The notes under the pieces were generated by a model. That model was given only the letters and a program-made list of their open reading frames with translations, was not told where the DNA came from and ran no database searches. Made by a program: the position numbers and the translations under genes. Below are positions 50,195 through 60,400 of a stretch of 64,000 bases of DNA, one piece after another. The DNA is from Auanema rhodensis (Eukaryota; Nematoda; Chromadorea; Rhabditida; Rhabditidae): the NCBI GenBank assembly GCA_964057225.1, contig OZ059894.1, positions 18,444,476-18,508,475 of the forward strand, written 5' to 3'. Position 1 is the first letter of the stretch; every line of letters starts with the position of its first letter.

Positions 50195-50907
50195 AGCTCA
50201 ACCATAAATATCGACTAATTCCTGTCGACGAGGAAACAATTAATATAGACAAGTTTGATGCAGAGCTCAAGCTTTTACGAGAAAATAAAGCTATACCCGA
50301 CTATAAAAAGGCTGAACTATACGAAGACTTGATTGCTCGTCTCAAAAACTATAGAGAAAGTATAGATGCGCCCATATCAGTACAAGTGGAAAATGCTGAT
50401 CCACCTCTATTGCCAGAATACAAGTTGCCAAGAAAGTATAACAATTTGTGGGAGAAATTTCCAGAGGTGCGCACAAACAAGAGTAATCAACTTGTGATTA
50501 ATAATGAGGCTGTACCAAACACGAATATTACAAAAATTTTAGATTTTGTATTGGATAAAACAAAAACGGAGCCCAATGGATTTTCAGTCTTGTCAAAGTT
50601 TTTAGCCAGTAAAGGCGTACCTAGTTCTAACAAGAAACAAACTAGAAGAGAGTCGGCTGACAATGATTCAGTTGACGTTGTAACTAGAGCTGAACCGGCT
50701 GTTACAGACTTGGACTCTACTATATTACCTAGAACGCCTCGTCATCGTAAAGCTGTTATTAGATATTCACCATCACCGGTTCGTACACTCAAAAGTAAAA
50801 GGTCAAAGACTTTTGATACTGCCGCCGAATCATATTACACACCACAAGAAGGAAACTCACAGAATGGCCAAGGTCGTAAAAGGTTCTACATTAGATTATG
50901 GAAATGA
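50191..50907 (+). CDS. charged, basic-tailed Polinton protein, unknown
   Basis: This 238-residue ORF starts with ATG overlapping the stop of the previous gene (ATGA). Residues 12-58 are highly charged and helical, perhaps coiled coil. A middle region (about 80-145) looks folded (YNNLWEKFP, then ILDFVLDK). From about 148 the protein is Ser/Thr/Arg-rich and disordered, with basic clusters (RTPRHRK; LKSKRSK). Polintons often carry a protein of this style beside the integrase. A DNA-binding or core-protein role is possible from the charge, but it is not recognised. The 3' end overlaps the integrase start by 44 bases. Confidence 0.75.
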   Translation: MKLNHKYRLIPVDEETINIDKFDAELKLLRENKAIPDYKKAELYEDLIARLKNYRESIDAPISVQVENADPPLLPEYKLPRKYNNLWEKFPEVRTNKSNQLVINNEAVPNTNITKILDFVLDKTKTEPNGFSVLSKFLASKGVPSSNKKQTRRESADNDSVDVVTRAEPAVTDLDSTILPRTPRHRKAVIRYSPSPVRTLKSKRSKTFDTAAESYYTPQEGNSQNGQGRKRFYIRLWK

Positions 50908-51931
50908 TATTTTGGCGAGCATTTATTACGATATAAAACATCCAGCTTCATATACATCAGCCAAGAATTTATTATCGCAAGCACGAAAACATGGCATTTC
51001 AAAGGTACAAGTTGATGATTTTTTGCAAGATTCTGAAACTTTTACACGGCATAAACCAACCAGAATGCGTATGCAAACTAGAAAGACTAGAGGATGTGGT
51101 CGATTTCTAACAGTGCAAGCAGATTTGGTTGATATGCAAAAATATAAAAAATTAAACGACGGCTATGCTTACATGTTGACCATGATTGATGTTTATACAC
51201 GCATGTTATATGTTAGGCCTTTGAAAACTAAAGGTGGTATAGAGGTTGCTAGTGCATTTGAAAATTTATTCAAGAATTTTATACCAATTCAGTTGATTAC
51301 TGATAATGGCACAGAGTTTTATAATAGTCATTGTGAAAAACTATTCAAAAAGTTTGCCATACTGCACGGATCTACAAGTTCACCACAAAAGGCTGCAATG
51401 GTGGAGCGAGCAAATAGAACTTTAAAAACACGCATGATGAAATATCTCTATTACAAGAATAATCATCGATGGATTGATATCCTAGATGACTTGGTTGAAG
51501 GAATAAATAAATCTTATAATCGGTCAATTAAAATGCGGCCCATTGATGTTAAAGCAAATATATTCATTGAAGAATATGCACCAGCTGTTAAAAGCCGCTT
51601 TAAAATTGGTGATACTGTTCGCATAAGCAAAAATAGGCGTACTTTTGAAAAAAGCTACGAGTCTGGATATACAATGGAGCTGTTCACAATTGATGAGGTT
51701 GTAACCGGAAACCCAACCGTGTATAAACTTGTAGATTATAATGGTGAACGTATAAAGGGAATATTCTACGAACCTGAACTTGTCTTGGCTACTAATAAAA
51801 GCAACAAGTACTATATAGAAAAAGTTTTAAAAGAGCGTACTCGAAGCGGTAAACGTCAAGTATTTGTAAAATGGAGTGGATATCCCGACAACTTTAATGA
51901 ATGGATAGATGCAGAAAATTTAAATGTATAA
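50864..51931 (+). CDS. INT: retrovirus-like integrase with C-terminal chromodomain
   Basis: The ATG at 50864 gives 355 residues; a TTG further upstream is not a credible start. The RNase-H-fold catalytic core shows D87 (VQADLVD), D147 (ITDNGTEF) and E181 (AAMVERANRTLK), a DDE triad. An SH3-like segment starts near 245 (RFKIGDTVRI). A chromodomain at 317-353 has its aromatic positions (YYIEKVL; VFVKWSGY; NEWID). No N-terminal HHCC finger is seen. Family knowledge: this c-integrase joins element ends to host DNA with a 6-bp stagger, which matches the duplication here. The chromodomain may steer insertion to methylated-histone chromatin, which suits the satellite target; that link is inference. 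The start lies inside the preceding gene. Confidence 0.95.
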   Translation: MAKVVKGSTLDYGNDILASIYYDIKHPASYTSAKNLLSQARKHGISKVQVDDFLQDSETFTRHKPTRMRMQTRKTRGCGRFLTVQADLVDMQKYKKLNDGYAYMLTMIDVYTRMLYVRPLKTKGGIEVASAFENLFKNFIPIQLITDNGTEFYNSHCEKLFKKFAILHGSTSSPQKAAMVERANRTLKTRMMKYLYYKNNHRWIDILDDLVEGINKSYNRSIKMRPIDVKANIFIEEYAPAVKSRFKIGDTVRISKNRRTFEKSYESGYTMELFTIDEVVTGNPTVYKLVDYNGERIKGIFYEPELVLATNKSNKYYIEKVLKERTRSGKRQVFVKWSGYPDNFNEWIDAENLNV

Positions 51932-52225
51932 TTTTTCAATGTTATAAACAATTGTAATTATAATAAATGATTTATTTGATATATCGCATAATGTAACAAT
52001 AAAAAACCAGCAAAATACAAACAACAATTCAACCTGGAAAAAAAAATGTAGACTATTCAAATTTTCAAATTCTTACCAGTTGGTTGATCATTCGTCCTCA
52101 ATTGATGAGCCATTGATGGATATTCGCAAGAGCTGGAAAAAAAAAATGTTACGGCTGAGAATATAAAAATGCCACATAACAAAACAAGAATAAAACGCCA
52201 ATTGTACTATTTGTGCTTGTTGTAG
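51932..52225. other. 3' region with minus-strand splice signals
   Basis: A plus-strand AATAAA (51962-51967) serves the integrase mRNA. On the minus strand, a clear short intron (52034-52076, GTAAGA...TTTTTTTTTCCAG) follows a 56-nt exon-like segment (52077-52132), itself preceded by another strong acceptor (TTTTTCCAG). A minus-strand AATAAA lies at about 51968-51975. These look like downstream, untranslated or alternative last exons of the minus-strand gene at 52226-52996. I could not link them to its reading frame with a convincing donor. Confidence 0.5.
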
Positions 52226-52996
52226 TCAAAATGAAGGATCAAAGCGGATAAACATGTTCAGGTTGAGTGCTTCTGGACTTAGTTTAAAGTAGAATACATT
52301 CTGCTTATAACCAAAAGTCTTTACAGTAGCCTCATCTGCATATATAACAATATAGCCCATATTGTTCAACAATTGCTTGCACGTCATGGTGTTATAAGAG
52401 CGCATCTAAAAAATGATAAAATTGAAAATAAATAAATATGCAAGCTTACATTAATAGAGAACTTTTCGGGCTTATAGTGACGAAACTCCTTCAAAAGACC
52501 CAACGCATCATTCCTTCCTCTACACTTTATACAGAGGCTGAAACAGTGATACTCGTCTATAACCTGCAATGATTCCCTACAAGTTTTGCAGAGACAAATT
52601 GGTCTCATTAATACACTCCTTGGTGGAGTGCTCTCTCTCAGAATCTCCATCTGCTTTATTGGTGAATCTAAATTAAAGATTTAAAAAATACAAGTTAAGG
52701 TTCATACCAAAACTTGTAAAATTTGGAGCTGGTGTGGGTGGTCGTGGTACTTCAGGTTCAGGCGATTTGCGCACCACATTTGTCACATCAGCAAGTACAG
52801 CACGCTTCATTTCCGCTAAAGATCCAACTTTCTAAAATATAAGGCAAACTTGCAGAGAGGAGCAGTCTATGGCGATTGGCAAAGAGTGGCAGGAGATGGT
52901 GAAACGTCGGATCCTCGGATAGTTGGCAGAGCTGAAATGTAAATGTAGCAAAATTGTCAACCTTTTATACAAAGATTTTTGTAAAGTACAACCCAT
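52226..52996 (-). CDS. five-exon Cys-rich protein, unknown
   Basis: Spliced gene read right to left. Proposed exons are 52971-52996, 52850-52931, 52708-52831, 52450-52667 and 52226-52405, joined by 18-44 bp gaps or short introns, total 630 nt (209 residues), all in phase. Exons 3-5 are well supported (GTATGA/ATTTAG and GTAAGC/TTTTAG junctions). Exons 1-2 are tentative; intron 3 (52832-52849) at 18 bp is too short for normal splicing, so M44 (52810) in exon 3 is a good alternative start. Residues 50-80 are Pro/Glu-rich. A zinc-ribbon-like cluster follows: C102, C104, C107, C119, C123, C126. The C-terminal 59 residues are compact and aromatic. No family is recognised. It begins near the right terminal repeat and points inward, mirroring the polymerase gene. 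Confidence 0.55.
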
Positions 52997-53444
52997 TGTG
53001 TTACAATCAAGTTTGCTGATGAAATTCTCTTATTAATTAGATTTTACAGCATATTTATGCAGATATACTCATCTTATCGACAGTTGCCAGCAGTTGGCGC
53101 ACTCTGAACCTGTAAACAATCTGCATATTAATTAGTTTTTACATCTCTTTAAACATTATTGTTTACCGTTTGTGCCATAAACAACAGCCATCTCTGTAAA
53201 ACATTTAGGCTTTTTAAACTTTGCTTAATAGCTCATATATTATTCATAGTATACTTTTACACCCATATTGTAGCACAAAACATATGACTGCCAACGTTTT
53301 ATATGTGAAAAATATTTCATTCTTTAATATTTAATAATGATTATATTACGAAACTAAAACTTTTGAAATGTTAAAATGATTATACTATATTTAAACCCCC
53401 ACAGTGCAGTTATTACTGTTTATTAACCATCGATATGCGTGGCG
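52997..53444. promoter_or_regulatory. right internal leader region
   Basis: These 448 bp lie between the proposed start of the Cys-rich minus-strand gene and the inner end of the right terminal repeat. They are AT-rich. On the minus strand there are splice-like signals (a donor AACG|GTAAAC at about 53165 and an acceptor TTTACAG at about 53113) flanking ATGGCT at about 53190, but the frame so joined closes after about 21 codons, so they may mark 5' untranslated exons. No other gene is seen. Confidence 0.4.
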
Positions 53445-53630
53445 TTGAGGTCAGCGCAACTGTTTGTTAATCTTATTGTATTTACCTTCAATGTGTGCTC
53501 TATAGAGTTATTGTATTGTTATATTAGTAAAATAAAGTTTAAAACTAATCTTTTATTATAATTTGAAACCTTTACTTGTTAGAATAAATATAATTAATAA
53601 CAATTCGCAATTTCAAAAATTAATAATTTA

Positions 53631-53782
53631 ATGTCGTTCTTATCGAATTAACCTTCGATATGTGTTCCATTAAATTTTGGTATTTCATATCGTTCTTATC
53701 GAATTAACCTTCGATATGTGTTCCATTAAATTTTGGTATTTCATATCGTTCTTATCGAATTAACTTTCGATATGTGTTCCAT
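53631..53782 (-). repeat. right subterminal 56-bp tandem repeats
   Basis: Three inverted copies of the left subterminal repeat with the same 56-bp period and total length (152 bp), each with TATCGAA-N6-TTCGATA. The GAAAG variant is in the outermost copy here but in the innermost copy on the left, so the two sides are not simple copies at every site; local conversion or slippage between units is likely. Confidence 0.88.
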
Positions 53783-54285
53783 TGAATTACCCATAACAAG
53801 TACGGTGAACAAAATTATCTACATGCAAAAATTTTATTGATCTTTAAAATAAAAACAATACAAACACAATACAATAAAAAATAAACAAAATAAGTAAACA
53901 AACATTATTAATAAATATAATAAAGAAATAAATAAAATTTAAGAACAAATTTATATATTTAAAATTTAAATATAATTTATATATAAAATTTAAAGTTTAA
54001 ATATAATTTATATATATAAAATTTAAATATAATTTAAATAATTAAAGTTTAAATAAAATTTATATATATATAAAATTTAAATATAATTTAAATATTTAAA
54101 ATTAAGATTTTTATTTTTACTTAATATATTTAAAAATAATTGAAAATATATACATACATTTGAAAAAGCATATTTAAATTTGATTTAAAAAAAAAAAAAA
54201 ATTAAAAAAAAAAATCAAAAAAAAAAAAAATCATGCTTTAAATCATGACTTTTATATTTAAAAAAGGAAAATCCATGAACCATGA

Positions 54286-54399
54286 TCCTAAAATATGATT
54301 TTAACAGCTGACGCTCAAAAATATGTTTTTGACAGCTGACGCGCCCCAAAAGTATGTTTTTAGCAGCTGACGCCCCCAAAAGTATGTTTTTGACAGCTG
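54286..54399 (-). repeat. right terminal 28-31 bp tandem repeats with CAGCTG
   Basis: Four inverted units mirror those near the left end, with CAGCTG at 54305, 54333, 54364 and 54394 (spacing 28, 31, 30). The order and spacing are the exact mirror of the left side, showing that the terminal 160 bp or so are well preserved. Confidence 0.85.
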
Positions 54400-54439
54400 T
54401 TTGGGGGCGTGGTTAGTAAATTTTGCACGGCTCTCTACT

Positions 54440-54445
54440 CAGTTG
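54440..54445 (+). repeat. target-site duplication, right (CAGTTG)
   Basis: Perfect copy of the six bases at 38771-38776. The satellite monomer resumes in phase immediately after it (ATATCTCGGTGCATTTTTAAGC). Confidence 0.97.
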
Positions 54446-57400
54446 ATATCTCGGTGCATTTTTAAGCTAGCGCAAATCTGATAACACAGATCGACGCAGC
54501 TTAAAAATCCGCATCGAATGCACTATACTACATTGAGAAACGCTTAATACAAAAATTAGTTATGATCGTTTGAAAAATGATGCATTAGTGTATGTTGAGT
54601 TTCCATGTACACTCAACATTGCTTCCAAAAACATTTTGACAAAAATTTTTTCGAAAAATTTCAAAATAATTTAGCAAAAAGTAGATGTTTTTAGATTCCT
54701 TTTTTCAAGGCAAAGACGATGGACAATGTTATTCAACGAAAAAATTAATTCTTCAGGGTGAAAATCGAGGATATAAGTGTGAACTTATATCAGTTGATAT
54801 CTCGGTGCATTTTTAAGCTAGCGCAAATCTGATAACACAGATCGACGCAGCTTAAAAATTCGCATCGAATGCACTATACTACATTGAGAAACGCTTAATA
54901 CAAAAATTAGTTATGATCGTTTGAAAAATGATGCATTAGTGTATGTTGAGTTTCCATGTACACTCAACATTGCTTCCAAAAACATTTTGACAAAAATTTT
55001 TTCGAAAAATTTCAAAATAATTTAGCAAAAAGTAGATGTTTTTAGATTCCTTTTTTCAAGGCAAAGACGATGGACAATGTTATTCAACGAAAAAATTAAT
55101 TCTTCAGGGTGAAAATCGAGGATATAAGTGTGAACTTATATCAGTTGATATCTCGGTGCCTTTTTAAGCTAGCGCAAATCTGATAACACAGATCGACGCA
55201 GCTTAAAAATTCGCATCGAATGCACTATACTACATTGAGAAACGCTTAATACAAAAATTAGTTATGATCGTTTGAAAAATGATGCATTAGTGTATGTTGA
55301 GTTTCCATGTACACTCAACATTGCTTCCAAAAACATTTTGACAAAAATTTTTTCGAAAAATTTCAAAATAATTTAGCAAAAAGTAGATGTTTTTAGATTC
55401 CTTTTTTCAAGGCAAAAACGATGGACAATGTTATTCAACGAAAAATTTAATTCTTCAGGGTGAAAATTGAGGATATAAGTGTGAACTTATATCAGTTGAT
55501 ATCTCGGTGCATTTTTAAGCTAGCGCAAATCTGTTAACACAGATCAACGCAGCTTAAAAATCCGCATCGAATGCACTATACTACATTGAGAAACGCTTAA
55601 TACAAAAATTAGTTATGATCGTTTGAAAAATGATGCATTAGTGTATGTTGAGTTTCCATGTACACTCAACATTGCTTCCAAAAACATTTTGACAAAAATT
55701 TTTTCGAAAAATTTCAAAATAATTTAGCAAAAAGTAGATGTTTTTAGATTCCTTTTTTCAAGGCAAAGACGATGGACAATGTTATTCAACGAAAAAAATA
55801 ATTCTTCAGGGTGAAAATCGAGGATATAAGTGTGAACTTATATCAGTTGATATCTCGGTGCATTTTTAAGCTAGCGCAAATCTGATAACACAGATCGACG
55901 CAGCTTAAAAATCCGCATCGAATGCACTATACTACATTGAGAAACGCTTAATACAAAAATTAGTTATGATCGTTTGAAAAATGATGCATTAGTGTATGTT
56001 GAGTTTCCATGTACACTCAACATTGCTTCCAAAAACATTTTGACAAAAATTTTTTCGAAAAATTTCAAAATAATTTAGCAAAAAGTAGATGTTTTTAGAT
56101 TCCTTTTTTCAAGGCAAAGACGATGGACAATGTTATTCAACGAAAAATTTAATTCTTCAGGGTGAAAATTGAGGATATAAGTGTGAACTTATATCAGTTG
56201 ATATCTCGGTGCATTTTTAAGCTAGCACAAATCTGATAACACAGATCGACGCAGCTTAAAAATCCGCATCGAATGCACTATACTACATTGAGAAACGCTT
56301 AATACAAAAATTAGTTATGATCGTTTGAAAAATGATGCATTAGTGTATGTTGAGTTTCCATGTACACTCAACATTGCTTCCAAAAACATTTTGACAAAAA
56401 TTTTTTCGAAAAATTTCAAAATAATTTAGCAAAAAGTAGATGTTTTTAGATTCCTTTTTTCAAGGCAAAGACGATGGACAATGTTATTCAACGAAAAATT
56501 TAATTCTTCAGGGTGAAAATTGAGGATATAAGTGTGAACTTATATCAGTTGATATCTCGGTGCATTTTTAAGCTAGCGCAAATCTGTTAACACAGATCAA
56601 CGCAGCTTAAAAATCCGCATCGAATGCACTATACTACATTGAGAAACGCTTAATACAAAAATTAGTTATGATCGTTTGAAAAATGATGCATTAGTGTATG
56701 TTGAGTTTCCATGTACACTCAACATTGCTTCCAAAAACATTTTGACAAAAATTTTTTCGAAAAATTTCAAAATAATTTAGCAAAAAGTAGATGTTTTTAG
56801 ATTCCTTTTTTCAAGGCAAAGACGATGGACAATGTTATTCAACGAAAAAATTAATTCTTCAGGGTGAAAATCGAGGATATAAGTGTGAACTCATATCAGT
56901 TGATATCTCGGTGCATTTTTAAGCTAGCACAAATCTGATAACACAGATCGACGCAGCTTAAAAATCCGCATCGAATGCACTATACTACATTGAGAAACGC
57001 TTAATAAAAAAATTAGTTATGATCGTTTGAAAAATGATGCATTAGTGTATGTTGAGTTTCCATGTACACTCAACATTGCTTCCAAAAACATTTTGACAAA
57101 AATTTTTTCGAAAAATTTCAAAATAATTTAGCAAAAAGTAGATGTTTTTAGATTCCTTTTTTCAAGGCAAAGACGATGGACAATGTTATTCAACGAAAAA
57201 AATAATTCTTCAGGGTGAAAATCGAGGATATAAGTGTGAACTTATATCAGTTGATATCTCGGTGCATTTTTAAGCTAGCGCAAATCTGATAACACAGATC
57301 GACGCAGCTTAAAAATCCGCATCGAATGCACTATACTACATTGAGAAACGCTTAATAAAAAAATTAGTTATGATCGTTTGAAAAATGATGCATTAGTGTA

Positions 57401-60400
57401 TGTTGAGTTTCCATGTACACTCAACATTGCTTCCAAAAACATTTTGACAAAAATTTTTTCGAAAAATTTCAAAATAATTTAGCAAAAAGTAGATGTTTTT
57501 AGATTCCTTTTTTCAAGGCAAAGACGATGGACAATGTTATTCAACGAAAAAAATAATTCTTCAGGGTGAAAATCGAGGATATAAGTGTGAACTTATATCA
57601 GTTGATATCTCGGTGCATTTTTAAGCTAGCGCAAATCTGATAACACAGATCGACGCAGCTTAAAAATCCGCATCGAATGCACTATACTACATTGAGAAAC
57701 GCTTAATACAAAAATTAGTTATGATCGTTTGAAAAATGATGCATTAGTGTATGTTGAGTTTCCATGTACACTCAACATTGCTTCCAAAAACATTTTGACA
57801 AAAATTTTTTCGAAAAATTTCAAAATAATTTAGCAAAAAGTAGATGTTTTTAGATTCCTTTTTTCAAGGCAAAGACGATGGACAATGTTATTCAACGAAA
57901 AAAATAATTCTTCAGGGTGAAAATCGAGGATATAAGTGTGAACTTATATCAGTTGATATCTCGGTGCATTTTTAAGCTAGCGCAAATCTGATAACACAGA
58001 TCGACGCAGCTTAAAAATCCGCATCGAATGCACTATACTACATTGAGAAACGCTTAATAAAAAAATTAGTTATGATCGTTTGAAAAATGATGCATTAGTG
58101 TATGTTGAGTTTCCATGTACACTCAACATTGCTTCCAAAAACATTTTGACAAAAATTTTTTCGAAAAATTTCAAAATAATTTAGCAAAAAGTAGATGTTT
58201 TTAGATTCCTTTTTTCAAGGCAAAGACGATGGACAATGTTATTCAACGAAAAAAATAATTCTTCAGGGTGAAAATCGAGGATATAAGTGTGAACTTATAT
58301 CAGTTGATATCTCGGTGCATTTTTAAGCTAGCGCAAATCTGATAACACAGATCGACGCAGCTTAAAAATCCGCATCGAATGCACTATACTACATTGAGAA
58401 ACGCTTAATACAAAAATTAGTTATGATCGTTTGAAAAATGATGCATTAGTGTATGTTGAGTTTCCATGTACACTCAACATTGCTTCCAAAAACATTTTGA
58501 CAAAAATTTTTTCGAAAAATTTCAAAATAATTTAGCAAAAAGTAGATGTTTTTAGATTCCTTTTTTCAAGGCAAAGACGATGGACAATGTTATTCAACGA
58601 AAAAAATAATTCTTCAGGGTGAAAATCGAGGATATAAGTGTGAACTTATATCAGTTGATATCTCGGTGCATTTTTAAGCTAGCGCAAATCTGATAACACA
58701 GATCGACGCAGCTTAAAAATCCGCATCGAATGCACTATACTACATTGAGAAACGCTTAATACAAAAATTAGTTATGATCGTTTGAAAAATGATGCATTAG
58801 TGTATGTTGAGTTTCCATGTACACTCAACATTGCTTCCAAAAACATTTTGACAAAAATTTTTTCGAAAAATTTCAAAATAATTTAGCAAAAAGTAGATGT
58901 TTTTAGATTCCTTTTTTCAAGGCAAAGACGATGGACAATGTTATTCAACGAAAAATTTAATTCTTCAGGGTGAAAATTGAGGATATAAGTGTGAACTTAT
59001 ATCAGTTGATATCTCGGTGCATTTTTAAGCTAGCGCAAATCTGTTAACACAGATCAACGCAGCTTAAAAATCCGCATCGAATGCACTATACTACATTGAG
59101 AAACGCTTAATACAAAAATTAGTTATGATCGTTTGAAAAATGATGCATTAGTGTATGTTGAGTTTCCATGTACACTCAACATTGCTTCTAAAAACATTTT
59201 GACAAAAATTTTTTCGAAAAATTTCAAAATAATTTAGCAAAAAGTAGATGTTTTTAGATTCCTTTTTTCAAGGCAAAGACGATGGACAATGTTATTCAAC
59301 GAAAAAAATAATTCTTCAGGGTGAAAATCGAGGATATAAGTGTAAACTTATATCAGTTGATATCTCGGTGCATTTTTAAGCTAGCGCAAATCTGATAACA
59401 CAGATCGACGCAGCTTAAAAATCCGCATCGAATGCACTATACTACATTGAGAAACGCTTAATACAAAAATTAGTTATGATCGTTTGAAAAATGATGCATT
59501 AGTGTATGTTGAGTTTCCATGTACACTCAACATTGCTTCCAAAAACATTTTGACAAAAATTTTTTCGAAAAATTTCAAAATAATTTAGCAAAAAGTAGAT
59601 GTTTTTAGATTCCTTTTTTCAAGGCAAAGACGATGGACAATGTTATTCAACGAAAAATTTAATTCTTCAGGGTGAAAATCGAGGATATAAGTGTGAACTT
59701 ATATCAGTTGATATCTCGGTGCATTTTTAAGCTAGCGCAAATCTGATAACACAGATCGACGCAGCTTAAAAATCCGCATCGAATGCACTATACTTCATTG
59801 AGAAACGCTTAATACAAAAATTAGTTATGATCGTTTGAAAAATGATGCATTAGTGTATGTTGAGTTTCCATGTACACTCAACATTGCTTCCAAAAACATT
59901 TTGACAAAAATTTTTTCGAAAAATTTCAAAATAATTTAGCAAAAAGTAGATGTTTTTAGATTCCTTTTTTCAAGGCAAAGACGATGGACAATGTTATTCA
60001 ACGAAAAAATTAATTCTTCAGGGTGAAAATCGAGGATATAAGTGTGAACTTATATCAGTTGATATCTCGGTGCATTTTTAAGCTAGCACAAATCTGATAA
60101 CACAGATCGACGCAGCTTAAAAATCCGCATCGAATGCACTATACTACATTGAGAAACGCTTAATACAAAAATTAGTTATGATCGTTTGAAAAATGATGCA
60201 TTAGTGTATGTTGAGTTTCCATGTACACTCAACATTGCTTCCAAAAACATTTTGACAAAAATTTTTTCGAAAAATTTCAAAATAATTTAGCAAAAAGTAG
60301 ATGTTTTTAGATTCCTTTTTTCAAGGCAAAGACGATGGACAATGTTATTCAACGAAAAAAATAATTCTTCAGGGTGAAAATCGAGGATATAAGTGTGAAC

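Larger units (their letters stand above)
38777..54439 (+). mobile_element. Maverick/Polinton DNA transposon, apparently intact
   Basis: This 15,663-bp element begins AGTAGAGAGCCGTGC and ends with its reverse complement, between perfect 6-bp direct repeats. It carries the Polinton core set: protein-primed family B polymerase, chromodomain integrase, adenain-like protease, packaging ATPase, and major and minor capsid genes, plus several small or unknown genes. The 15-20 kb length, terminal AG, long inverted repeats and 6-bp duplication all fit the family. Every core gene is open once short introns are removed, so the copy may be autonomous and may be able to form particles; that is inference. 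Its base composition and repeats differ sharply from the surrounding satellite. Confidence 0.97.
53445..54439 (-). repeat. right terminal inverted repeat
   Basis: Reverse complement counterpart of 38777-39706, about 65 bp longer because of AT-rich indels and a poly(A)-rich stretch at about 54187-54231 that is expanded compared with the left side. It ends CTCTCTACT at 54439, directly followed by the duplicated CAGTTG. The inner limit is the string TTGAGGTCAGCGCAA at 53445. Confidence 0.93.

Noticed and set aside
50813-50863. Longer integrase, ATPase and zinc-finger N-termini
   Set aside because: The upstream extensions all rely on TTG or GTG starts, which are not expected in a eukaryote; ATGs at 50864, 49226 and 47819 fit family lengths.
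53160-53195. Upstream coding exon starting ATGGCT on the minus strand
   Set aside because: Joining it through the visible splice signals gives a frame that closes after about 21 codons and does not enter the Cys-rich gene.
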